From Arachidicoccus ginsenosidivorans (GTDB lineage Bacteria > Bacteroidota > Bacteroidia > Chitinophagales > Chitinophagaceae), in contig NZ_CP042434.1 of the NCBI RefSeq assembly GCF_007971385.1, positions 3,162,001 through 3,226,000 on the forward strand: DNA of 64,000 nt. The letters run 5' to 3'. Below the pieces are notes generated by a model. That model was not told where the DNA came from, ran no database searches, and was given only the letters and a program-made list of their open reading frames with translations. Each line of letters starts with the position of its first letter. Position 1 is the first letter of the stretch. Positions 56,586 through 64,000 of this stretch are shown one piece after another. Made by a program: the position numbers and the translations under genes.

Positions 56586-57443
56586 TTAGGCCAAACTGGT
56601 CGCTACCAGTTTCTTTTCAAGTGCTTTATCTAAAAATGCGGGTAAGATTACTTTTTGCGTTAGCAGAATTTTATCTGGATCATCAAGTTTATCCAACATA
56701 TCCCAGTACTTAGCTTCTCCATGTTCTGCAATCACGCGGGCTTTATTGATGTCTTTCAGCAAATGATCCCGCATACTGATTGCATCTGCCTCCGGATGGA
56801 ACTGGGTACCGATCATTTCTGCAGAAAATCGAACAGCCATGATTGCCCTTTCCAAAGGGACATGAGGCCTTTCTTTTTCTAGAGCCAATACAGTAGCACC
56901 AATGCCATTTAGTTGGTCAAAATCGGGTTGTATAACCTGGTAATCCCGGCTATCTACGGCGTAAAATGGTTCAGGTAACTGTTCAAAGATCGGTTCATGC
57001 AGACCGCCCCAGATCTTATGTACTGGGAATACACCAAATGAGGTGGATTTTCTTTGGCAAACCTTGCCGATTTTAAAGAAGCGACAGGCCAGTTGAAACG
57101 AATGACAAATAAAGAACACATGTTTTTTCTGGTCTTCAGTAGCCTGGGTATTGTAATAATAAAGCTGATTGATCAGGTCAAAGTATTTATTTTCCCATTC
57201 CCAGCCTTCTTCATCAAAAGGAGACCCTGGGCCTCCACTGGAGATGTAGATATCAAAAGAGCTGTCCGGAACTTCATCTTTTTGCCGTACATCAAATACG
57301 GTAATGTCAAAGGGAAGCTCATGCTCATTTTGATATTGCTGCAGGATGTTTAATATACAGCGCAACCCCTGATTGGGGACACCATTATTTAAATCCAGCA
57401 CCGCAATATTGATTTTAGTTGTCTGCGTTTCCTTGATTAACAT
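56586..57443 (-). CDS. Class I glutamine amidotransferase-like protein of the ligase cluster
   Basis: 285 residues. Triad residues are readable: Cys113 in FFICHSFQLACRFF, His216 and Glu218 in GTQFHPEADA; the SSGGPGSPFDEEG oxyanion region is also conserved. This is a GATase class I domain without a fused synthetase, so it is likely to donate ammonia to a partner ligase. Nearby genes in the same direction are a carboxylate-amine ligase, an ATP-grasp protein and an esterase. The -7 box ends 4 bases before the ATG, so the mRNA may be leaderless. Confidence 0.85.
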   Translation of the reverse strand: MLIKETQTTKINIAVLDLNNGVPNQGLRCILNILQQYQNEHELPFDITVFDVRQKDEVPDSSFDIYISSGGPGSPFDEEGWEWENKYFDLINQLYYYNTQATEDQKKHVFFICHSFQLACRFFKIGKVCQRKSTSFGVFPVHKIWGGLHEPIFEQLPEPFYAVDSRDYQVIQPDFDQLNGIGATVLALEKERPHVPLERAIMAVRFSAEMIGTQFHPEADAISMRDHLLKDINKARVIAEHGEAKYWDMLDKLDDPDKILLTQKVILPAFLDKALEKKLVATSLA

Positions 57444-57447
57444 CCTG

Positions 57448-57455
57448 CAAAGGTA
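57448..57455 (-). promoter_or_regulatory. -7 box of the glutamine-amidotransferase gene
   Basis: Minus-strand TACCTTTG, ends 4 bases before the ATG. No -33 seen. Confidence 0.5.
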
Positions 57456-57555
57456 CGAAAATTATATTTTTAAGAATTTGGATATGGCTTTTTTAACGGT
57501 GACAGTTTTATAATACATTATTTATCAGGTAGTAATGTATTGTTGTTGAATATAT

Positions 57556-57660
57556 TTCATTGCAAATTTAACGACATCTTCTAAAGGCTGCTTTTTTGGG
57601 AAGATAAAGGAGTTGTTTATTAGCACCTGTGCCTTCGCGCAGGATTTTCTCCACATCTTT
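57556..57660 (-). pseudogene. Duplicated 3' end of the carboxylate-amine ligase gene
   Basis: On the minus strand it encodes DVEKILREGTGANKQLLYLP, the same as the C-terminus of the intact gene (DVEKILREGTGADKQLSIFQ), then drifts. A 36-base block (57622-57657) is identical to 59491-59526. It brackets the small island 57661-59409 together with the intact gene end. Confidence 0.8.
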
Positions 57661-57709
57661 AAAAGTAAAATTATTTATTTTAAGCTAATTGAGACCTCAT
57701 CATTCATGT

Positions 57710-57838
57710 TTATAGAGGTGACAAAACAGCACACTCCCCACATAGAGGCAAAATTTTAAATTCTTTCGCAGGGTTGATTGCTGTTAACTTCCGTTCAATT
57801 TCTTCTTCTGTAATACAATCAGATAAAAGTTCTCCGCT
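57710..57838 (-). other. Short unassigned coding-like fragment
   Basis: An open stretch of 42 codons (SGELLSDCITEEEIERKLTA then INPAKEFKILPLCGECAVLS) with a Cys pair, between two stops. It looks like the C-terminus of a lost gene of the island. I cannot name it. Confidence 0.35.
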
Positions 57839-57851
57839 TTAAAGAAGTTCT

Positions 57852-58358
57852 TTATTTTATTGTTTTAATCAAAGAACCATTTTTGTATTCTACTTGACTT
57901 TGGATGCTGCCCTCTTTAGTATAAACAGTCCATATACTATCTTTTCTTCCGTTAATCCAATGTTTTTCACTTCGAATTTTTTTTGGATTAAAACTATAGT
58001 ATTCTTTTATATGCTTTATCTCATCTTTGCCAACATACTCAATTTCCTGATCGAAGCCATACTTAATTTTGGATTTTCCTTGTTGATGTTTAAAGACATA
58101 ATATCCACTTATTATAAATGCTATTAAACTTATGTACCAGTATTTTTTAATCCAATTAAAATAAAAAAAAGGAGTAATTATAGTGATGATTAGAACGCCA
58201 TATTTTGCAGCCAACAGCAAAGTAACAAAGAAAGTGAGTGGCTTTTGTTCTCCTCCAACCGTTGTGGCGAATAGTATAGGTATAACTAAAGCGCCTATTA
58301 TAAAAAGAATAATTAACCAAAGTAATATTAATTTGAATGGATTTAATTTCTTGAACAT
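57852..58358 (-). CDS. Membrane protein with YwqK/MORN-like tail, candidate immunity protein
   Basis: 168 residues. Three membrane helices in the first 95 residues (PFKLILLWLIILFIIGALVI, TFFVTLLLAAKYGVLIITII, YISLIAFIISGYYVF), then a hydrophilic C-terminus whose end (WINGRKDSIWTVYTKEGSIQ) matches MORN-like antitoxin repeats (G-x-x-S/D-x-x-W-T-Y-Y...G). It begins 6 bases after the stop of the toxin-like gene at 58365, which is the usual order of effector then immunity. Assignment as immunity is inference. Confidence 0.55.
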   Translation of the reverse strand: MFKKLNPFKLILLWLIILFIIGALVIPILFATTVGGEQKPLTFFVTLLLAAKYGVLIITIITPFFYFNWIKKYWYISLIAFIISGYYVFKHQQGKSKIKYGFDQEIEYVGKDEIKHIKEYYSFNPKKIRSEKHWINGRKDSIWTVYTKEGSIQSQVEYKNGSLIKTIK

Positions 58359-58364
58359 GTTCCG

Positions 58365-58947
58365 TTATTTAGTTTTTATAAATTTCTCATTCTGAAAAAC
58401 ATATGTTCCTTCTGGATGTGTATTAATCTGATTCCAAAAATAAAAAATAGAATGTCCTTTTCCTGAGCCATGATTCCTTACCCTTTTCTGTGCATTTTCA
58501 TTTGAAAAATCATTGCCGTGTAACCATCGCAATTGACGTTATCTCTTGCATTTTCATATTGCTTTAAAGAAGTACCAATAACAGCCTTATTAGACGGGTC
58601 ATTTTGTTGAAAGGAAGCCAAATAAAATTCAGTAATCTTTAGCTCTCGGCATTCATCAGGATGCTTTATTGCATTTGCAATAGCTTGAATCAACACTTTT
58701 GCATATGCTCCAGCCATTCTGTGAGCCATAACTTTAATAATTTCAGTAATCACTTCATTTGTTTTTGCAAAACTTATAATTATTTTTCTGCTTTGTGTTC
58801 ACCTTCTGCATATCCTGCATTATAGCGATATGCGAGGTTTAAAATATCATAATCTCCAAGGTAAAAAACGGAAGAAGAAAATATTCCAGCCATACCTCTG
58901 ACCTCGCCTCCTAAATATAAAGATTTCTTGTCACCGAAATGCTGCAT
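58365..58947 (-). CDS. Orphan toxin-tip-like protein, two frame breaks
   Basis: 194 residues after adding one base at the T-run 58783-58787 and one at 58531-58532; this joins AEGEHKAEKIIISFAKTNEV and ENARDNVNLRWLHGNDFSNE into one frame. Middle part helical (EIIKVMAHRMAGAYAKVLIQ), C-terminus NHGSGKGHSIFYFWNQINTH is conserved-looking. No family recognised with certainty. It lies directly downstream of an Rhs-core remnant on the same strand and upstream of a possible immunity gene, so it is probably the C-terminal tip domain of a polymorphic Rhs toxin. The junction with the core is broken by stops. Confidence 0.5.
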
Positions 58948-59003
58948 CACTTGCTCATCAATATTATAATGGATTATTGATCAAGCCCAAAATCTATCTG
59001 TAA

Positions 59004-59302
59004 TTATTTTCCGTTATAAGTATACTTGTTATGCTGAGGCTCTGTAGTTTGCTGTACCCCAATTCTTTTTTGCTGCAAGCCGAATGGATAGTAACTATAG
59101 GCTTCCAGTGTTGGACTGGATAAGTTATAATCATCTGTGATCACCCGGGTATTACCCAGGTGATCCTTCAGGAAGTAATCATATACCCAGATGTTTCTGG
59201 CCATATTAACCCATAATGCGCCTTTCGGAGTGCCAAAGAACTACAGTGTGTCATTGCGATAGACGGTTCCTCCGATATAGGTGTTATCCTGGTTTTGGAA
59301 TC
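59004..59302 (-). pseudogene. Rhs-repeat core remnant
   Basis: The minus strand encodes FQNQDNTYIGGTVYRNDTL, a stop, FFGTPKGALWVNMARNIWVY, then DYFLKDHLGNTRVITDDYNL and YSYYPFGLQQ...YTYNGK with a stop: the hallmark DHLGNTR...YYPFG...YNGK Rhs core. Two substitution-type stops break it, so this is true decay. The full gene with its repeats is absent. Confidence 0.8.
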
Positions 59303-59409
59303 TTAATTCAATTTGTATTAGATAAGCTACATCGATATTTTACACTCGCTATTTTATCTTCCATAGCTGCCATTTTCTTTGGCAGAAAGTACTCATAATG
59401 GGTTGCTGG

Positions 59410-60507
59410 TTATTTTAAAAACTCATCGGTTACAAATTTAACCACATCTTCTAAACGCCCGGTTTTTTGGAAGATACTAAGTTGCTTGTCAGCACCTGTG
59501 CCTTCGCGCAGGATTTTCTCCACATCAGCAATGGCTTTACGGCTGCCCAGGTCATCAACTACATCATCTACAAATTCCAGTAGTTCACCAATCAAAAGCC
59601 TGACCGGCACCTCGATTTCTTTCCCAAAATCGATTAATAATCCATCCAGGCCATATCTGGAAGCGCGCCATTTATTTTCATTAATCAAAAAGCGCTTGTA
59701 GATCATATAATTCATATTTTGGATGCGCAGCTTATAGAGCTTCGCGCAGATCGCCTGGAAGAGCGCTGCCAGTGAAATACATTCATCTGTAGTAAGCGCC
59801 ACATCACAGACCCTAAATTCAATGGTATTATAGACGGGGTGCACCCTTAAATCCCACCATATTTTTTTTGCATTATCTATACAATTGGTTTTGACCAGTA
59901 TTTTTATATAATTGTCATATTCTTCGATAGATTCAAAAAAGTCAGGAATGCCCGTTCTGGGGAACTTATCAAAAACTTTAGATCGGTAAGATTTAAAACC
60001 GGTATTTCTTCCCTCCCAAAAAGGAGAGTTGGTGGATAGCGCATAGATATGCGGTATAAAATAACGCACGGAATTGGCAATATGGATCGCCATTTCCCTG
60101 GATTCAACGCCGATGTGTACATGCATGCCAAAAATTAAATTTGACCTTGCAGCATCCTGCATTTCATTGACGATTTCATGGTAGCGGGGATTCTCAGTAA
60201 TGGATTGTTTGTGCCATAATGAAAAAGGGTGGGTGCCGGAGGCACCGGCCAGTAAGTTTTCCGAGGCAGCTATTTCAGCGATGGTGGTTCGGAGCTGACG
60301 AATATCCTGGCTGGCCTGCTCGACATTTGTACAGATAGAAGTCCCCACTTCTACCACCGCCTGGTGCATTTCTGCTTTCACCTTGCCCTCCAGAGCCAGT
60401 TCTGTTTTTTCAACAATCCTGTTCTGATGACTTTTGAGTTCAAAAGTCTGAGGATCTATAATCATATACTCCTCCTCAATCCCGATGGTAAATTGCGCTA
60501 AGTTCAT
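59410..60507 (-). CDS. Carboxylate-amine ligase (GCS2/YbdK family)
   Basis: 365 residues. ATP-dependent ligase of the glutamate-cysteine-ligase-like GCS2 family; YbdK makes gamma-glutamyl bonds weakly. Start FTIGIEEEYMIIDPQTFEL (metal-binding EEEY), VVEVGTSICTNV, HPFSLW, FGMHVHIGVESREMAIHIAN, WEGRNTGFKSYRS, WWDLRVHPVYNTIEFRVCDV. Same strand as, and 48 bases downstream of, an ATP-grasp gene: an operon with the esterase. Its 3' end is duplicated at 57556. Product unknown. Confidence 0.92.
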   Translation of the reverse strand: MNLAQFTIGIEEEYMIIDPQTFELKSHQNRIVEKTELALEGKVKAEMHQAVVEVGTSICTNVEQASQDIRQLRTTIAEIAASENLLAGASGTHPFSLWHKQSITENPRYHEIVNEMQDAARSNLIFGMHVHIGVESREMAIHIANSVRYFIPHIYALSTNSPFWEGRNTGFKSYRSKVFDKFPRTGIPDFFESIEEYDNYIKILVKTNCIDNAKKIWWDLRVHPVYNTIEFRVCDVALTTDECISLAALFQAICAKLYKLRIQNMNYMIYKRFLINENKWRASRYGLDGLLIDFGKEIEVPVRLLIGELLEFVDDVVDDLGSRKAIADVEKILREGTGADKQLSIFQKTGRLEDVVKFVTDEFLK

Positions 60508-60555
60508 GTTGGGAAAATTGAAAAACGGCTGTTAAGTGATTAAGGTATAACTTAT

Positions 60556-61520
60556 TTATGAAATCAAGGGTTCTCTTTTGATGACCTGACGAAGGTACTT
60601 ACCCCAGGTGAGATTATCTATACCTTCTTTAAAATTACTGGCTTTTTCGATAGCGAACCTGGCCATATGCTCCACGACCCATTCAAAATTTTCCACTCCG
60701 ACCGAATTTTTGTCCGCATCCGGAGCGGGATTGCAAAAATCAATCGCATATGGAATCCCGTCTTTCACCGCAAATTCAACCGTATTAAAATCATACCCTA
60801 GATATTGATTGATTTTCAGTACATCATTTTCCATACGAGTCAGTAAATCCTGACTGGGATTAAAATCAGCCTGGTAACGCAAATGGGGCTGATTTCTGGG
60901 GTCATAGCCCATAATGCGAACATATTTACCGCCAACAGCATAACAGCGGTAATACTGGTCAAAAACGATCTCCTCCTGCAAGAGCATAACCAGCCGGCTG
61001 GTCTTTTGATGAATATTATAAAAATCATCTGCGTTTTCCACCCGGTAAACGGATTTCCAGCCCCCGCCGGCAAAAGGCTTCATATAGGCCGGGAAACCGA
61101 CATAGCTGAAAATGCTATCCCAGTCCAAAGGGTAGGCCAGGTTGCGGAAGGATTCACCCGTGGTATCCTCCGGGAGGTCAAAAGAGGGAGGATGGCTGTT
61201 TTGGGCAGTGCGATATCTATCTTTTCTGCCAGGCAATTATTGAAGAATTTTTCATCAGCACTCCACCAAAACGGATTATTGATGACGGCTGTTCCCTGCA
61301 GGGCTGCATTTTTCACGTAAGCCCTGTAAAAAGGCACATCATGGGAGATCCTGTCTACAATTACGTGATAAGTCGTTGGCATCCCCTGGAAAACCTTATC
61401 TATGAGCACTGCTTCTGCCTTATAGGCTCCTTGACCCAATTGATTCACCCGGTCAATAAAGGCCTGAGGAAAGCTGTTTTCCTGACCAAATAGAATCCCG
61501 ATTTTTTTTGCATCGTTCAT
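60556..61520 (-). CDS. ATP-grasp ligase (frame break)
   Basis: 321 residues after adding one base at the G-run 61186-61188 (KTAILPSFDLPEDTTGESFR). N-terminus KKIGILFGQENSFPQAFIDR and a pre-ATP-grasp domain; ATP-grasp core VGFPAYMKPFAGGGWKSVYR (Gly-rich phosphate loop), RLVMLLQEEIVFDQYYRCYA, NTVEFAVKDGIPYAIDFCNP (metal Glu/Asn). It belongs to the peptide- or amide-forming ATP-grasp ligases; substrate unknown. Preceded by the esterase gene with a 12-base gap. Confidence 0.85.
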
Positions 61521-61532
61521 ATGTTTGTTTGT

Positions 61533-62302
61533 TTAAGGGTTTGCGTGTTGGGTAACAGGTGTCAGAATACCAGTTGCGTCTTTGTTGTTAAAATCAAATT
61601 TAAAGCGTAGATATATAATGGGGAACATCTGTTTCCAGATGGGCCAGTCATGAGGCTCATCGCCTCTGATATCCAGCCAATGCTGCATATTTTTGCGTTC
61701 CAGAATCCCGGCAAGTCGCTGATTTTGTTCCAGGCATATATCCGCCCAGGTAGTCCCTAAAATGATCTTTTGTTCCCATAATTCCGCTCTGTTATCTTCT
61801 GCCAAAAAGGCCATTGGGTTATTATAATAAATCGTGTCGTTTTCAAAACCGTTTGTATGACTGCTGATATCAAAAATCCCACTCATAGAAATAATGGCCT
61901 CCGTAATTTCCGGATGGCGAAAACCAAAATTGGCGGCATGGTACCCTCCAAAGCTACAACCGGCCGTGATTATTTTTTTCGACCCGTTTCCGCCGTGGCC
62001 CGGCGATAGACTTCCTCCAAAATAAACTGATCATAGCTTTGCTGTGCCTGGGCCCGCTGGTCAGGATGAATCTCTTTATTATACCAGCTGCGGTGATCTA
62101 TATTAGCTGGACAATAGACCGTAATATCCCCATTTTCAATAAACCACTGCACACTGTCAATCAAACCCCGGTCTTTGGCTTCAAAATACCGGCCCATAGA
62201 AGTAGCAAATAATACCACAGGCCGTCCTGCATAGCCAAAAACCAGCATTTCAGCATCTTCTTGCAAATTTGGCGAATACCATTTGTGATAAGCTTCTTTC
62301 AC
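61533..62302 (-). CDS. Esterase-family alpha/beta hydrolase of the ligase cluster (frame break)
   Basis: 256 residues after adding one A at the A-run 61973-61979 (TGRKKIITAGCSFGGYHAAN). Nucleophile Ser117 in GCSFGG (GxSxGG), with GDEPHDWPIWKQMFP near the C-terminus carrying the likely catalytic His. Type of the PF00756-like esterase (trehalose/mycolyl-esterase-like fold), no signal peptide. It opens the operon with the ATP-grasp ligase and carboxylate-amine ligase. A 72-codon frame at 62310-62528 upstream is not credible and no promoter is clear (weak TATCTTTA at 62364-62371). Confidence 0.85.
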
Positions 62303-62551
62303 GCTCTAATTATTCAGACGGGTGTTTGCGGGTTTTGATTCTCCCCCATCTGATCCTTCCAACTAAAGATACGAATTCTTCAAAACCAACCATCAAACAA
62401 TCTTTTTTTATAAGCAAATCCAATCCAATCAAATCAAAATAAAGAAACGCGAAGCAAAGGTCGGGTGGGAGGTAAGCCTTCTCCAAAGCGCGACGCAAGC
62501 CTTTCTTAAAAAAACTCCAATTGCACAATTAGTAAGTCCAGGTAACAAAAG

Positions 62552-62587
62552 CAGCCCGGCCTCCAGTGTATAACGGAGGCCGGGCTG
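62552..62587 (-). terminator. ompH terminator
   Basis: Perfect arms cagcccggcctcc 62552-62564 and ggaggccgggctg 62575-62587; on the minus strand followed by CTTTTG. Confidence 0.8.
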
Positions 62588-62677
62588 TTAATACTTTACG
62601 CTAATACTTAAGCGCTCGCTTTATTTGCTATTTAGGACCACTGGCTTCGCTTTTTCAAAGAGGCCAGTAAGGTCAGG

Positions 62678-63298
62678 TTAATTTCCTTTTTTGCTATTAT
62701 TTTCCTTATCATACTGCGCATTTAAGGCAGAGAGTAACTCATTAGTAATATCCAGGGTAGAATCCTTGTAATAGAAATTATCATTCTCATTGGTTCCCAC
62801 AATAAAACTATAGCCTTTTTCCTGTGCAAATTGCTTCAGGTATGCCTGGATTTTACTTCTGACTTTTTGCAATTGGACATCTCTTTCCATGCTCAGCGAT
62901 TGCCCCAGACGTTGCGCCTTATCTTGGTTTTTCTTGGTCAACTCATCAATTTCTTTGCTGTACGACAATTGTTCCGCCTGGCTCATGGAAGGACCTTTTT
63001 GGTTGGCTTCCTGTATTTTGGCCGCCACTTCCTTGCGCAGGTCACCAATTTGATCTTCCACCTGTTTGTTTTTCTTGATAAGTGCCTCTTTGGCTTCTTT
63101 CATATACTTATAACTATCATCGATGGAGTCCATCTCAAAATAAGCAATATGTTGTGCGGCTAGCACGGTACCAGCAGAATCTCTGGAGGCAGTCACATGG
63201 TGACCAGCCGTTTTGTTCTTACCGCCAAATTGCAGGAAAAACAAAATAATGACAGCTACAATCAGCACTATGTTAGATACAATAAAAAATTTCTTCAT
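62678..63298 (-). CDS. ompH: OmpH/Skp-family periplasmic chaperone
   Basis: 206 residues. Signal anchor at 7-24 (VSNIVLIVAVIILFFLQFGG), then MDSIDDSYKYMKEAKEALIK and a long coiled coil of about 90 residues, ending in the SFIVGTNENDNFYYKDSTLD segment of OmpH. Skp-like trimers hold outer-membrane proteins in the periplasm. It fits a genome with many barrel proteins such as those at 27756 and 41911. Start at ATG 63298. Confidence 0.85.
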   Translation of the reverse strand: MKKFFIVSNIVLIVAVIILFFLQFGGKNKTAGHHVTASRDSAGTVLAAQHIAYFEMDSIDDSYKYMKEAKEALIKKNKQVEDQIGDLRKEVAAKIQEANQKGPSMSQAEQLSYSKEIDELTKKNQDKAQRLGQSLSMERDVQLQKVRSKIQAYLKQFAQEKGYSFIVGTNENDNFYYKDSTLDITNELLSALNAQYDKENNSKKGN

Positions 63299-63560
63299 GC
63301 TCTTTTTGATTTCTAATTTCTATTTTCTTTTGCGATTTTCTTTGTTTTTAGCTCCTTATCAGCAGGAGCTCCTATTTCAGCTGTGAAAATACCAATTATT
63401 GTACTAAAAACTGTTAAGCAGCCCCTTTAATTCTGGGAAACTTTGCCTAATTTTTTAAATCCCGTTCAAACAGGCCGCTTCGCATACCTAGGGCAACACT
63501 GATAGTTAAAGTGGAGGGAAGGTAGCCGCTGGTCGCGAGAAGAAAGAAAGTAAAAAAGAA

Positions 63561-63600
63561 AGAAGGCAGGAAACGCACTTTTGCGTTTTCCTGCCTTCTT
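63561..63600 (-). terminator. rpoC terminator
   Basis: agaaggcaggaaacgca 63561-63577 pairs with tgcgttttcctgccttct starting at 63582 (one extra T). It lies directly after the rpoC stop on the minus strand. The rest of 63299-63560 holds no gene I can support. Confidence 0.7.
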
Positions 63601-63638
63601 TCAATTATGAGCTCTTATGAGGTCTCGATTTATAAACC

Positions 63639-63998
<360 letters not shown>

Positions 63999-64000
63999 TA

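Noticed and set aside
62310-62528. 72-codon minus-strand frame upstream of the esterase
   Set aside because: Low-complexity Leu/Lys/Phe text, no family landmark, lies in a spacer with a biased base composition.

Overview
The window is a chromosomal segment of a Bacteroidota bacterium, most likely family Chitinophagaceae (family placement is inference from overall gene content). Evidence seen: a fused lpxC-fabZ gene, the short PabB with a PabC-like partner, carboxypeptidase-regulatory-domain outer-membrane barrels, the futalosine-pathway gene mqnE, an IleS of the eukaryote-like type, and many promoters with the Bacteroidota -7 box TAnnTTTG and no Shine-Dalgarno pattern. No rRNA, tRNA, CRISPR array, transposase or phage gene was seen.

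Layout. 0-7 kb: two TPM-domain genes, a decayed RhuM gene, folate genes (pabC-like, pabB, pabA), a sugar-nucleotide pyrophosphorylase and glyA. 7-9 kb: AT-rich accessory operon of a Doc-type toxin with a large unknown partner. 9-14.4 kb: AraC regulator, lpxC-fabZ, lpxD, HD phosphohydrolase. 14.4-27.7 kb: housekeeping run ileS, DksA-like, surE, DNA glycosylase, efp, accB, accC, SNF2 helicase. 27.7-46.3 kb: two large outer-membrane barrels, an AAA ATPase with an odd partner, VOC proteins, GlxA regulator, hsp20, bacilliredoxin, mqnE, an orphan response regulator, a diheme cytochrome, and oxyR plus catalase with a visible OxyR site. 46.6-53.1 kb: mutS, a conserved acidic-tailed protein, yccF, a GH2 glycosidase. 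53.2-59.4 kb: accessory zone with a second ATPase and a truncated RloB-like partner, a dead GH2 fragment, an orphan MNT nucleotidyltransferase, GNAT, and a small toxin/immunity island next to an Rhs remnant. 56.6-62.3 kb: a putative biosynthetic group (glutamine amidotransferase, carboxylate-amine ligase, ATP-grasp, esterase), interrupted by that island. End: ompH and the 3' end of rpoC.

Fifteen reading-frame breaks were found, including in ileS, accB and surE. Every one is repaired by adding a single base next to an identical base or inside a short homopolymer, and none needs a removal. This looks like uncorrected long-read sequencing error rather than gene death, so I annotate those genes across the break and give the position. 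True decay (stops, truncation, substitutions) is seen separately in the RhuM, GH2-fragment, carboxylate-amine-ligase-fragment and Rhs remnants.

Most interesting leads: the GXHH-type active-site signature in IleS (altered HIGH motif); the four-enzyme ligase/amidotransferase group with an island bracketed by a copy of the ligase 3' end; the Doc plus 343-residue partner; two RloA-type ATPases that each lack an intact RloB; and several unrelated, perfectly matched 19-28 bp inverted repeats in intergenic DNA, together with one inverted duplication inside the RhuM pseudogene that shows how they may arise.
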